Assembly (NCBI GenBank): GCA_024280885.1
Contig: JAJRPF010000021.1
Coordinates: 1 to 64,000 of the forward strand
Origin: Planctomycetota bacterium
GTDB lineage: Bacteria; Planctomycetota; JAJSAM01; JAJVHW01
Length of the DNA: 64,000 nucleotides
Direction of reading: 5' to 3'
The notes under the pieces are model-generated. The model was given only the letters and a program-made list of their open reading frames with translations. It was not told the origin of the DNA and ran no database searches. A program made the position numbers and the translations under genes. The number at the start of each line of letters is the position of its first letter. Position 1 is the first letter of the stretch. This document shows, one piece after another, positions 35,352 to 45,400 of this stretch.

Positions 35352-38300
35352 ACCGTCGCCAGAGCGCCACGTGGCCGCCCTTCTCGGCTACGACGGAGAA
35401 CTTGCCGCCCACGCCGCCCGCCTCGAACACGCCGCGCGCATCCGTGAAGCCCTGCGCCTTGATCGATGCCCCATCGCCGATCTTCACGTAGACCTCGGGA
35501 CGCGGAGCGCCGGTCGCGCGGTCGGTGGCGTACACGCGCACCGAGCCGTTCACTTCCTGCACCTCGATCTTGAGGTCGGAGACGAGCACGACGCTCGACG
35601 CTTCCAATCCGCCGGATCGCGCCGTCACCAGGTACACACCCTTCTCCCGGACGGGGAGCGGGACGGTCTCGTCGCTCCAGCGATGATCCTCGGCGCCGCG
35701 CCGCGCGACGCCCCACTCCTTGACGGGGCGGATGCCGGAGAGGTCGATGCGATTGACCTGCGAGAGGTCGGGTCGCAGCGCGTAGAGGATCATGAAGTCC
35801 ACCGCGAAGACCTGCACGCGTACTTCGGGGACGTTGCGACGCCGCAGGTGCAACTCCGGCGCTTCGCCGACGCCGACACTCTCGACCTCGCGTAGCTCGA
35901 GCCCCTTGCGGGTCAGGAATGCGTGTGCGTCGCGCGCATCGGGGAAGAGATGCGCAACCTGCCCGTAGAGATCGGCCGCGCGGGCCAACTCACCACGGGC
36001 ATGCGCAATCCGAGCGGTCAAGTGGATGGCCTTCGCCCGAAGCGGCGAAACCACCAGCTGCTTCGGGTTCTGGTCGGACGGATACTCGCGCTCAAGCAGC
36101 GGGCGCGCTGCAGCGAGCGAGCGGTCGAACGCGCCGGCCTGGAATTCGCCCTCGGCAACGAGGTACGTCACGTCATCGAGGAAACGACTCTTCTCGTGGC
36201 GACGCAGGAAGCGCGCGCCCTCGTCGATGGCCTCTTCGGCGAGCCCCATGCGGAGCAGGAGTTGCACCGTGAGATGCCCTGCCTCGTGCGCCCACGCCGA
36301 CGTCGCGTAGTGCGCTTCGAAGGCACGCAACTGTGTGACCGCCTCCGTCAACATCAGCGGTCCGCTCCCGGCTGACGCGCCGTTCCCGGAGCCAACGATG
36401 TGCATATCAGCCGTACGACGCGCCAGGGCCCACTCCTCGGCCTGCACCCAGCTCGCATCGGGAAGAGACCGCAGCGCATCCATGAGCAGCGTCCGCGTAC
36501 GCCATGGGTTCCCGATCTGTGCGAACGCGTCGATGGCCGCGCGATCGGTTGCGAAGTACTCGCGCACGAGATCGCGCAACACGGTCAGAGCGCGCTCGTG
36601 TTCGCCAAGTCCACGGTACGCGACGGCGAGGCGACGGCGATCAGCTCGGGCCTTCGGCGCCCGACGTGGGTTGCGATCGACGATCTCCTCGAAGGCCTTC
36701 ACGATCAGCTCGGAGTCATCGAGTTCGATGCCCGCACGGAAGAGCAGGACCCATGCCTCCTCGGCGATCTTGGGGCGCAACTCGAAGTCGCGCAGCAAGC
36801 CGCGAACAGCGTCCCGCGCCGCGCTCCAATCACCGCGGTCGGTGTCGCGATGCGCGAGTCCCCAGATCTCGTCGGGCGTGATCTCTTCGGACGACGGCGC
36901 GCGGCCAGCGGCTCCCGGTTCGCTCGTGACCTCCAACGCGTGTTCGCGCGACCAACCATGCAGCTCGGGTTCGTACATGGCCCGCGCCTGCGCCGGGAGC
37001 GCTGTGTAGGAACCCGGATGGACGGCCTGTAAGACATAGCTGAGCGTGACCGTTCCGCTCAGTCGGGAGAGGAAGAATACCTGCCGGTCGTCGCGCCGCT
37101 CCTCGCGGTCGAACGTGCCCACCGTGGAGTCCGAGACGACCTCGAACCCCGCCGGAAGCGCATCCTCGACGATCACGCGCTCGACAGCGACGCGCGACGA
37201 CACGCGCAATGTGACACGCACCTTGTCGCCGGTCCCCGCGCGGGAGAGCGGACGACCGATCCACCCGGCCGGGCGCTTCGCGCGAGCGACGATCGAGTAC
37301 CCTGGCGCCACGCGCCGCAGCACATCTTCACCGGGCAGCGCGGGCCGCACCCACTCGGTGTAGTTGCGCTCGATCGCGATCAACGTGCCGCCGCGCTCGA
37401 TACGCCCCTCGGCCGGAGCCGCTTCGACTGCGGAAAGTAGCACGCTCCAATGGACAGCGCCTGAGCCCGTACGCCGCAGTACGACACGGTTCTTCCCGGC
37501 ATTCAGTTTGTCCGCCGGCACGGTGAACGAGATCGGCGCATCCACGGCGCGATCGGCCCCGAACGTCACGTCGCCGACAGCTTCGCCGTTGACCTCGACA
37601 CGGACGACGCCATTCGCGACGAAGACGGCGGCGCGGCCGGCGTGCGCCGCGAGAGCCTCGATCGCAACAGCGGTATCACGCGTCGAACGCCAGGCCGGAC
37701 CGCGCCGCGATGCGCGCAACCACGCTGCCGCGGGGTCCACCAGCGGGCTGGACGGATCGGACGCGAGGAGAGCCAGGAGCGCGTACGCCGTGGGCTCGGC
37801 GTTCCGGAAGCGAACGGGCCGCCCGATGAAACGCTTGCGCGCGTCATCCTGCGGGCTGCCCCAGTGCGCCTGACCGTCTGACTGCTGGACCAGCGTCGCG
37901 AGTTGACGCACAAGTTCGAGCGCATTCGTTGGGCGCCCGGTGTGCTGCATCGAGAGAGCGAGCAGCGCCAGCGCGCGGGGCGAGAGCTTGGAACGCTCGC
38001 GATAGAGCGCGTTCAGATCGGCGAGATCGGCCTGCTTCGCAAACGAGAGCGCGTAGAGCAGGAACGCTCGCTGCTCCGACGAGGCACCACGTACGAGACG
38101 CTTCGCGGCGGCGATCGCCGCGTCGCGATTGCGCGTCGAGACGCGGAAGCGTGCGCGCTCGGCCCGCACGAGTCCCAGCACGGCGTAGGCTGTCATCTCG
38201 GGGTCGCCGCCGCTCGCACGCTGCGCGCTGCCGTGTGACCGCACACCGAACCACCCGAACGAACCGTCGTCGTTCTGCAATGCGTAGAGCGCCGCAAGGC

Positions 38301-41300
38301 CACGCCGCACAGAGTCGTCGAGCGCGTCGCGCTTGCGGAATACCGGGGAGTTCAAGCTCTCCAGAGCCATGCGCGCGGCGAGTGCCGGGAGGAAGCGATT
38401 GACGGTCTGCTCCACGCAGCCGTAGGGGTAGCTCGCCGTGTACGCCAACGACTCGAGCAACGCGAGGTCGATCGAGGGAGACATCGTGACGACCAGCGAT
38501 GCAGTCCCGTCGATGATCTCGGCCGGGAGTTCGAGTTCGGCGAACGCCTCGTCGATCAGCGTGCCGCTCGCGCCATCGAGGCGTCGCAGACCGTGCGGCA
38601 GGACCGGCAATCCGGTTACGGCCGCGTCGCCGGATTTCGTCGTCGCCACCGACGCGCGAACACGCGCGGCGCCATGACCCGCTGCCAAGAGCGCCGCCTC
38701 GAAGCTGGTCACCGAGCCGGGTGCGATCTCGACGTCGGTCTTCGTCTCACCGGTCACACGATCACCCTCAGCAGCAACGGAGACTCGCGCCTGAACGGCT
38801 TCGGCCAACGACGAGTGAACGATACCCGTGGCGGTCGTCGCGTCGCCGGTCACGAGGAAACGCGGGGCATCCACGCGGATGAGCAGCGGCTTCGTGACGC
38901 GGAAGGATGAGCGCGTCTCGCCGACGAGCGGACCGGCCGAGGCGCCACGTGCGGTGATGCGCCACTCGGTCAGATTGTCGGGAAGCGTGAACGTCAGATG
39001 CGCCTTGCCGTCAGCGCCCGTCTCGACGCGTGGATCGGTGACCGCCGTATCTTCGAAGCGCCGGCGCAGTTCGGGGACCACGAAGGGGACTGCGTCCTGT
39101 GCGAGCATGACGGCGCCCTGCATGTCCGCAGTGGAGGCCCACGATTTCAGGCGCGCGAACTGGTTCTCCGCGCGGGCGCGGAAGTCACCTGACTTCGCGT
39201 CCTTGAACAACGCCTTGTCAGCGGGCGCGTCGTCGGTGTCTTGGTTCTCGCTCTTCTTCCCGCCGCCGCCACGCGCGCGCAAACTGCGCCGCCCGCCCTT
39301 CCGTCCGCCGAATGCGCCTCCGGCCCCGCCACCGATCCCGATCGTGCCGTTTGTGCTCGGGCCTTCGAATGCGCTGTCCATCGCGGGCTTCCGCGAAGGA
39401 GAGCGTGCTTCGACGGGGCGAGTCTCACGTGACTTCGACTTCACCGCTAGACGGTCCTGGCGCCGCAATTGATCGAGCAGTCCGCGCGCCTCGTAGTTCC
39501 CGGGACCGATCTCGAGCGCCTTCTCGAGTTCTTCGATGGCGCCCTGCTGCTTCCCGAGTTTCAACAACGCGCGTCCGAGCCGCACGTGCTCCTGCATCTT
39601 CTCGAATTGGTCCTTCCCGAGACGCCGCATGCGCTCGAAGAGGAGGTCGCGGTTGGTCGGCCGCGTGACGGACGGGAGAGTGAGTCCGGCCGACGACGCT
39701 GTGCGAACGGCATGCGAACGGCGCTGGTCGTAGAAGAACGGCTTCACCTGCGGCGTGGCGTCCGGCGCGAGTGCGTAGATCGCAGCGTCCACAACATCCA
39801 CGCCGACGAGCGCCCGCACCGGATTGCCGCTCTGATCTGTCGTCGTGACCGAGAGCGTGACCGCGTCGCCTGGGCCGTACTCGTCGCGATCGGGTGTCAC
39901 CGAGACGTCCAGGTACTGAAACACGGCAACCTCGTCGCCCGCCTCGTGCAACTCGCCGTCCTTCGCGACGGCCATGCGCAGGAAGACGTTGGGCGAGTGA
40001 GCCGCGCTCAGTGGCAACTCCACGATCGACGAACGCTCGGTGGCCATGAAGACGCGATGCTCCAGAATGCGATCGCCCTCGTAGGTCAGGAGCACGGGCA
40101 CGGGCGCGGAGGGCACGTTCACGAGCACCTTCGCCACGTCGCCCTCCCGATAGAACTCGCGGTCGGCGACGAGCTTCGCGTGCTTCGTCAGGTCCTCGGA
40201 GTCGCCACTGACCGTGATCTCCGCGGCGCCGGTGACGGTGTTCCCGCGCGCGTCCTTCGCGACGAAACGTGCGAGATACGTACCGGGCCGCGGTGCCGTC
40301 AGATCGACCGTAGCGCGACCGAGCGCGTCCGTCTTGGCCGCGACCGTCTGCACGTCTTCTTCCGCCCAATGCTGATCCACGCGAACGCGGCGCACGAGGA
40401 TCGCGCGCCCCTCCACGACCACCGGAACGTGCAACGCATTGACGACCGTCGTCTTCAGCGTGAACGCCTCGCCCGGTCGGACGACCTTCTTCTCGGTCTT
40501 GCAGAGAACGTGAAAGCCGCGCGTCGTGACCGGGACGGCGGCAGAAGTGCGCACCCACCGTCGGTTCGGATCCTGCGCCTCGACGACCAGCGTGTACGTG
40601 CGATCCTGCTCGACGGCATCCGTCGCGAACGTGATCGTCGCGCGCCCCTCGCGATCAGTCACCGTCTCGCCCTGCGCGTGCAGAACGGCGCCGAGGGCGG
40701 CGCGGCGGCGCGCCTCTTCCTCGCGGACCGGATCGCGGAAGAACCACGCGAAGTCCTGGTGCACGGTCTTGTCGAAGACGTACGTTCCGCGATACACGGA
40801 CCAACGCACGGGCGCCGCCGACGCGACGCCACCGACCGCGTAGCGCAGCGAGACGGAGGCCTCGACCGGATCGCCCGCCAGGTATGCAGCGCTTCCCGGG
40901 ACGACCTTCATCAGGACGTCCGGCTTCTTGAATGCCTTGACCTCGAATGACTGCGTGAATGTCCGACCGTCGAGCTCCGCCGTCATGGTGTACGTGCCGA
41001 GCGCGGGCTCCGACGCCAGTTCCAGAATGCCGGACGCCACGCCGTACGCGTCGCAGGCGAACTTCTCGTCGAGGAGCATCGCACCGCGCGGATCGACGAC
41101 GCGCACCGGAACGCGGAGCGAATCCTCGGCGACGTAGCGCCCCTCGCTCACGCGGCGCACCGTGGCACGCAGGTTCACCGTCTGCTGTCCGCGGTAGAGC
41201 GGTCGATCGGTGGTCAGGAAGACCTTCGTCGTATACCCGAACGCTGTCGCGGCACCGGCCGTGGCGTCCGCGAACGCAAAATGACCGTCGTGCGCTCCGG

Positions 41301-43386
41301 TGCCCGTCAAGAGCGCGCGCAATCGCGGCATCGGTTTGCCGTCCTCGCGCCAGACGCCATCCGCTGCGGTCACGCCGCGATGATCGCCGTCCAGCACGTG
41401 TACGCGTACACCGCCCACCGGCTTGCCGAGGCGCTCGTCGTAGACGAAGACAAGCCCGCCCGCAGGCGATGACTTCACGATCGCCGTCAGATCGCTGATG
41501 ACGACCATGAAGCGCGCTGTCAGCTCGTCGTCCGCTGCCGTCACGATGTACGCGCCGGGTGCGGAGAAGGGCAGCGCGCACGCGCGCTCGAGCAGGCGAT
41601 ACTTCGCATACTCACCGGCCTCCCAATCCCACGCGTGGTCGGGCTTCACGACATCCACATCGACGGTCTCGACGCCCGCAAGACCACCGCGCCGCGCGAC
41701 GTACGCCGCGGCGTCCAGGCGGTAGGCTTTCATCCGCAATCGCTCGACGTTGCGCAGCGTGAACTGCACTGCCGGGCTCTCATCCGTACGGAAGGCGCGC
41801 TTCACGACGGCGCGCAACGTGCGCGCTTTCATCTCGCCCATGATGCGCCGCGCCTCGGCGGCCGACGGAGTGCCCGGCCACTTGGTCGCCGTTTCCTCGT
41901 ACGCGGCAAGTGCCGCGTCGAGGTCGGCCAGCGGTCCTTCGTGCGCGCCCGCAACGGCCAGCATGGCGACGGGGGCATCCGACGACTGCGGGTACTTCGT
42001 CGCGCAGAGTCGCCATGCCTCGACGGCCTCCGCATGCCGCTCGGCACGCTTCGCCAGATCTCCGAGGAGTCTCTGCGCCGCGGGAGCATGCGCGTCGACC
42101 GGGAACGCCGCGAGGAACGCCGCGAGTGCAGTGCCGGCCGCGTCGTCCTGCTCGCGCTCGAATGCGCGCGCGCCCTTCAGATACGACGCCTCGGCGACGC
42201 GCCTCTGGGCCTGCCCCCAGAGCGGATGATCCGGCCAGCGATCGAGCAACACGCGCCACTCGCGTACCGCACCGTCGAAGTCGTCCAGTGCGAGGCGTGA
42301 CGCGGCGGCGCGATCCTGCGCGGAAGGCGCTTGGTCGTGATCGCCGAACTTCGCGACGAACTCCAGGAACGCGGCGGACGCCTCGTCCGGACGCCCGGCG
42401 GTGGTCCACGTGTTGCCGATACCCAACAACACCGAGGCTGCGTCGTCGTGCGCCGGGTAGAGCCGCAAGAATTCGCGCCACGCGGCGATCGCGCGACGGG
42501 CGGGCTCGAGCCCGCTGCCCGTCCACCAACTCTCGCCGGTGCGGATCAACGCGAGCGGCGCGAACTCGGAGTCACCGAAGCGCTCTCGGAGGCCTGCGAA
42601 CGCGCGACGGGCTCCGGGACGATCACCCGCGATGACGCGCGCACGGCCCAGAGTATAGAGCGCATCATCGGCCACATCGCCCACACCGACGGCGTCCGCC
42701 GCAGCGAGCGGCTCCAGTTCGCGGATCGCCGCCCCCGCGTCCCCCGACTCAAGAGAAGAGAGACCGATCCGGAACGCCACCAGTGCCCGCTCGGCCTCCG
42801 GGACATGCACCGACCGGGCCATCTCATAGAAACGACGCGCGCTCGCCCAGTCGCGCACTCGCTTCATCCGGCCATAGGTATCCGGGCGCTCCTCACCCTC
42901 GAAAGCGCCGCCGGCGATCTCGCGGTAGAGCGCAGCCGTCACGGCCGCATGGTCATCCGAAGCCGCCTCGTCCACGCGCGCCGCGTAGACGTCGGCCGCA
43001 CGCTGCCAGTCCCGCTTCCGCGACGACGCCTCGGCCACAAGGTAGAGCGCCTTCACATGCCAAGCGGAAGCCGCGCGCTCGACGATGGGATCGACCGCCG
43101 CGAGCGCCGCGTCGTTCTGACCGAGCGCGAGGCGCGTCCGCGCCACCAACAGTCGCGCTTCGTCCGCGGCATCGAGTCCCGGCTTGGCCGCCTGGAAGGC
43201 GCGCGCAGCGGTCTCGACGGCCGCCAGATCACGATCGGCGGCAGCGCTGCGGACGGCCTCGAGGCGCCGCCCGAGTTCGGCAGCTTCCTGGGCGTGGACG
43301 ACGAGAGTCAGGGCCACCCCCACCGTGACGACGGCGGCGAGCAGGATTCGGGCGAGAACGGTTCGGGCAAGAAGGGTGCGACGCAT
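35350..43386 (-). CDS. giant alpha-2-macroglobulin-like protein with TPR modules
   Basis: 2678 residues, exported (signal peptide to about LVVHAQ). Residues about 35-530 are TPR-like repeats. MG-type beta domains run from about 540. A TPR insert (KQQGAIEELEKALEIGPGNY, about 1260-1310) and a Gly/Arg-rich linker (about 1345-1380) precede the A2M domain (LTEWRITARG). The thioester domain has YPYGCVEQ, with Cys1657 and Gln1660 forming the bond. After the receptor-binding-like region (to about 2145) comes a second TPR block and another MG-like domain (VPEVRVQVFAVDF, about 2510-2678) resembling the one near 545. Bacterial A2Ms trap proteases; most are about 1500-1900 residues with no such C-terminal addition. 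It is not beside a pbpC gene. Confidence 0.9.
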   Translation of the reverse strand: MRRTLLARTVLARILLAAVVTVGVALTLVVHAQEAAELGRRLEAVRSAAADRDLAAVETAARAFQAAKPGLDAADEARLLVARTRLALGQNDAALAAVDPIVERAASAWHVKALYLVAEASSRKRDWQRAADVYAARVDEAASDDHAAVTAALYREIAGGAFEGEERPDTYGRMKRVRDWASARRFYEMARSVHVPEAERALVAFRIGLSSLESGDAGAAIRELEPLAAADAVGVGDVADDALYTLGRARVIAGDRPGARRAFAGLRERFGDSEFAPLALIRTGESWWTGSGLEPARRAIAAWREFLRLYPAHDDAASVLLGIGNTWTTAGRPDEASAAFLEFVAKFGDHDQAPSAQDRAAASRLALDDFDGAVREWRVLLDRWPDHPLWGQAQRRVAEASYLKGARAFEREQDDAAGTALAAFLAAFPVDAHAPAAQRLLGDLAKRAERHAEAVEAWRLCATKYPQSSDAPVAMLAVAGAHEGPLADLDAALAAYEETATKWPGTPSAAEARRIMGEMKARTLRAVVKRAFRTDESPAVQFTLRNVERLRMKAYRLDAAAYVARRGGLAGVETVDVDVVKPDHAWDWEAGEYAKYRLLERACALPFSAPGAYIVTAADDELTARFMVVISDLTAIVKSSPAGGLVFVYDERLGKPVGGVRVHVLDGDHRGVTAADGVWREDGKPMPRLRALLTGTGAHDGHFAFADATAGAATAFGYTTKVFLTTDRPLYRGQQTVNLRATVRRVSEGRYVAEDSLRVPVRVVDPRGAMLLDEKFACDAYGVASGILELASEPALGTYTMTAELDGRTFTQSFEVKAFKKPDVLMKVVPGSAAYLAGDPVEASVSLRYAVGGVASAAPVRWSVYRGTYVFDKTVHQDFAWFFRDPVREEEARRRAALGAVLHAQGETVTDREGRATITFATDAVEQDRTYTLVVEAQDPNRRWVRTSAAVPVTTRGFHVLCKTEKKVVRPGEAFTLKTTVVNALHVPVVVEGRAILVRRVRVDQHWAEEDVQTVAAKTDALGRATVDLTAPRPGTYLARFVAKDARGNTVTGAAEITVSGDSEDLTKHAKLVADREFYREGDVAKVLVNVPSAPVPVLLTYEGDRILEHRVFMATERSSIVELPLSAAHSPNVFLRMAVAKDGELHEAGDEVAVFQYLDVSVTPDRDEYGPGDAVTLSVTTTDQSGNPVRALVGVDVVDAAIYALAPDATPQVKPFFYDQRRSHAVRTASSAGLTLPSVTRPTNRDLLFERMRRLGKDQFEKMQEHVRLGRALLKLGKQQGAIEELEKALEIGPGNYEARGLLDQLRRQDRLAVKSKSRETRPVEARSPSRKPAMDSAFEGPSTNGTIGIGGGAGGAFGGRKGGRRSLRARGGGGKKSENQDTDDAPADKALFKDAKSGDFRARAENQFARLKSWASTADMQGAVMLAQDAVPFVVPELRRRFEDTAVTDPRVETGADGKAHLTFTLPDNLTEWRITARGASAGPLVGETRSSFRVTKPLLIRVDAPRFLVTGDATTATGIVHSSLAEAVQARVSVAAEGDRVTGETKTDVEIAPGSVTSFEAALLAAGHGAARVRASVATTKSGDAAVTGLPVLPHGLRRLDGASGTLIDEAFAELELPAEIIDGTASLVVTMSPSIDLALLESLAYTASYPYGCVEQTVNRFLPALAARMALESLNSPVFRKRDALDDSVRRGLAALYALQNDDGSFGWFGVRSHGSAQRASGGDPEMTAYAVLGLVRAERARFRVSTRNRDAAIAAAKRLVRGASSEQRAFLLYALSFAKQADLADLNALYRERSKLSPRALALLALSMQHTGRPTNALELVRQLATLVQQSDGQAHWGSPQDDARKRFIGRPVRFRNAEPTAYALLALLASDPSSPLVDPAAAWLRASRRGPAWRSTRDTAVAIEALAAHAGRAAVFVANGVVRVEVNGEAVGDVTFGADRAVDAPISFTVPADKLNAGKNRVVLRRTGSGAVHWSVLLSAVEAAPAEGRIERGGTLIAIERNYTEWVRPALPGEDVLRRVAPGYSIVARAKRPAGWIGRPLSRAGTGDKVRVTLRVSSRVAVERVIVEDALPAGFEVVSDSTVGTFDREERRDDRQVFFLSRLSGTVTLSYVLQAVHPGSYTALPAQARAMYEPELHGWSREHALEVTSEPGAAGRAPSSEEITPDEIWGLAHRDTDRGDWSAARDAVRGLLRDFELRPKIAEEAWVLLFRAGIELDDSELIVKAFEEIVDRNPRRAPKARADRRRLAVAYRGLGEHERALTVLRDLVREYFATDRAAIDAFAQIGNPWRTRTLLMDALRSLPDASWVQAEEWALARRTADMHIVGSGNGASAGSGPLMLTEAVTQLRAFEAHYATSAWAHEAGHLTVQLLLRMGLAEEAIDEGARFLRRHEKSRFLDDVTYLVAEGEFQAGAFDRSLAAARPLLEREYPSDQNPKQLVVSPLRAKAIHLTARIAHARGELARAADLYGQVAHLFPDARDAHAFLTRKGLELREVESVGVGEAPELHLRRRNVPEVRVQVFAVDFMILYALRPDLSQVNRIDLSGIRPVKEWGVARRGAEDHRWSDETVPLPVREKGVYLVTARSGGLEASSVVLVSDLKIEVQEVNGSVRVYATDRATGAPRPEVYVKIGDGASIKAQGFTDARGVFEAGGVGGKFSVVAEKGGHVALWRR

Positions 43387-43548
43387 GCGATCTCCAGGGA
43401 GTCAGGCCCCGTTTCGACGCGATCGCGCGCTCGGGGTTCCCGCCCCACGGGAAGATGTTAGCGCGGGGTGGGTTCGGAGGTTGCAGGATCGGGATCGGGA
43501 GAGGGAGGGAGACGTTGGTGCTTTGACGTCGTCGGTCGGCCGAAACAC

Positions 43549-43633
43549 CGTGCCAGGCTCAATTCCTCGGTGCGGCAGCCCGATTCCACGAGGGCGAGAC
43601 TCGTCGGCGCCCCGAAGAATTGAGCCAGGCACG
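43549..43633 (+). repeat. R1 interspersed repeat, copy 2
   Basis: Arms CGTGCCAGGCTCAATTC (43549-43565) and GAATTGAGCCAGGCACG (43617-43633), 16 of 17 paired. The core GGGCGAGACTCGTCG is shared with copies 1 and 3. Together with the R4 tail this fills the 320-bp gap between the archease-like gene and the A2M gene. Confidence 0.85.
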
Positions 43634-43670
43634 CTCTCTCGGCCGTGCCACGCCCTCTGTTGATCGTGCT

Positions 43671-43705
43671 GGCGAGGGGCGCCGACGGAGTCGGCGCGAA
43701 CGCGA
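43671..43705 (-). repeat. R4 tail fragment, copy E
   Basis: It holds only the terminal R4 block: GCGAGG then the hairpin GCGCCGACGGAGTCGGCGC and GAACGCGA. It ends one base before the archease-like gene stop codon. Confidence 0.65.
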
Positions 43706-43706
43706 C

Positions 43707-44201
43707 TCAGTCTTCTAGTTGCAGGTGGAAGCGGACGCGGAGGATGCCGTTTTCTTCCCAGACACCCGTTGCGGCGTCGGACGGGGTGATGCGGCGCAGC
43801 GTGGGGTCGTGCTCCGCGTCCACATGGCCACCATCGCAGATGAGGACCGCGGAGATGCCGGGGGGCAATTTGCCCCCCTCCTCGATCGCGATGACCGAGC
43901 GACACATCGCGACGGATGCGAAGCGGCCCTCGGAGCGGTACATCTCGCTCAGAACGCCGATGAACGCGTCGACCAAGGCAACCGTCGTGTCTCCGCGCGC
44001 CTCGACCCGAAACGGTGCCGCCGGAGCCAGCGAGGTCGGCTCGCCAGCGGCGTGGAACACAGCCTCCGCCAGCCGCGCCAGCACCTCGGTCAGGTCGCTG
44101 CCCCAGACGTCGATCGTGACGTCGTCGTCCCCCGCCAGGAATCGAAAGCCCCCCCGGAAGGGCGACTCGTCGGGGGGGCTCGCAGGCGCTTCGTCGGTCA
44201 T
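43707..44201 (-). CDS. archease-like protein
   Basis: 164 residues. The pattern DDDVTIDVWGSDLTEVLARL, then DAFIGVLSEMYRSEG and a final RRITPSDAATGVW leading into RVRFHLQLED follows the archease fold (an RtcB RNA-ligase cofactor in characterised systems). The usual HTAD motif is replaced by GDDD, so metal-dependent activity is unsure. It is the last gene of the acyl-CoA operon, ten bases after the dehydrogenase stop. No rtcB is in the window. Confidence 0.5.
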   Translation of the reverse strand: MTDEAPASPPDESPFRGGFRFLAGDDDVTIDVWGSDLTEVLARLAEAVFHAAGEPTSLAPAAPFRVEARGDTTVALVDAFIGVLSEMYRSEGRFASVAMCRSVIAIEEGGKLPPGISAVLICDGGHVDAEHDPTLRRITPSDAATGVWEENGILRVRFHLQLED

Positions 44202-44211
44202 CTGCGCTCGA

Positions 44212-45375
44212 TTAGACGCCGACTCCCTCGGTTAGCAAGGAGCGGCTGATAATCAGGCGTTGGATCTCGCTCGTGCCCTCGCCGATCTCGTTCAGCTTGG
44301 CGTCGCGATAGATGCGCTCGACGTCGTACTCGCGCGTGTAGCCGTAGCCACCCAGGATCTGGATCGCCATATCCGCGCAACGCGATCCGGTCTCGCTGCC
44401 CATGAGCTTGCCCATCGAGGCCTCACGACCGTAGGGCAGGCCTGCGTCCTTCAGCATGGCGGCGTGGTAGATGAGATGCCGGGCCGCCTCGCATTGCATC
44501 GCCATGTCGGCCAACTTGAAGCCGATCTCCTGGTGTTGGATGATCGGTCGCCCCATCGACTCGCGCTGCTTCGCGTATTCGAGGGCGCGTTCGAGTGCGC
44601 CGAGACCGCAGCCGACGCCGAGCGCGCCAATGCCGATCCGACCGCCCTCGAGCGTCTTCATGAAGTTCCGGAAGCCGACACCGATTTGAGCCTCGCCGCC
44701 GAGTACGTTCTCGGCGGGGATGCGCATGTCCTCGAACACGATCATCCGCGTGTCAGAAGCGCGCATGCCCAACTTCTTCTCGAGCTTGCCGAGGACCAAG
44801 CCGGGCGTGCCCTTCTCGACGACGAACGCCGAGATCTCCTTGCGATCGCCGTCCTTCTGGCCAGTGATCGCCGTGAAGGTGATGACGTCCGCGAACGTGC
44901 CGTTCGTGCAGAACATCTTCGCGCCGTTGACGACAAACTCGTCGCCGTCGCGCACGGCTGTTGTGCGAATGCCCTGCGCGTCGGAACCCGCGTCCGGCTC
45001 GGTCAGCCCGAACGCGCCGATCCACTCGCCCGTGGCGAGTTTCGGGACGTACTTCTGACGCTGCGCGTCGGTCCCGAACGCAAAGATCGGAAACGTGCCG
45101 AGCGAGACATGCGCGGCGATCGTGAGCGCCGTGCTGCCGCAGTGGCGCGCGACCTCCTCGATCAGGATCGCGTTGCTGACGTTGTCCATCCCCATACCAC
45201 CGAGTTCCTCGGGGAACGGGATGCCGAGGAAGCCCATCTCGCCCATCGCCTTGATGGTCTCGAGCGGGAACTCGCAGGATTTGTCGATCTCTTGCGCCCG
45301 CGGAGCGATGTTGTCGCGCACGAACTCGCGCGCGCTCTCGCGGATCATCTGGTGGTCTTCGGTCAGGTAGAGCAT
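44212..45375 (-). CDS. acyl-CoA dehydrogenase
   Basis: 387 residues with the three-part acyl-CoA dehydrogenase fold: N-terminal helices ([20 protein letters not shown]), a beta domain with [12 protein letters not shown] and [10 protein letters not shown], and C-terminal helices ending [10 protein letters not shown]. The catalytic base is Glu366. It oxidises an acyl-CoA to the 2-enoyl-CoA with FAD, passing electrons to ETF (family knowledge). Chain length is not predictable; short or branched chains are plausible given icmF nearby. The start follows the second dehydrogenase by 25 bp. Confidence 0.93.
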   Translation of the reverse strand: MLYLTEDHQMIRESAREFVRDNIAPRAQEIDKSCEFPLETIKAMGEMGFLGIPFPEELGGMGMDNVSNAILIEEVARHCGSTALTIAAHVSLGTFPIFAFGTDAQRQKYVPKLATGEWIGAFGLTEPDAGSDAQGIRTTAVRDGDEFVVNGAKMFCTNGTFADVITFTAITGQKDGDRKEISAFVVEKGTPGLVLGKLEKKLGMRASDTRMIVFEDMRIPAENVLGGEAQIGVGFRNFMKTLEGGRIGIGALGVGCGLGALERALEYAKQRESMGRPIIQHQEIGFKLADMAMQCEAARHLIYHAAMLKDAGLPYGREASMGKLMGSETGSRCADMAIQILGGYGYTREYDVERIYRDAKLNEIGEGTSEIQRLIISRSLLTEGVGV

Positions 45376-45400
45376 TAGTGGTGGGTCCCTTGAACGCCGC

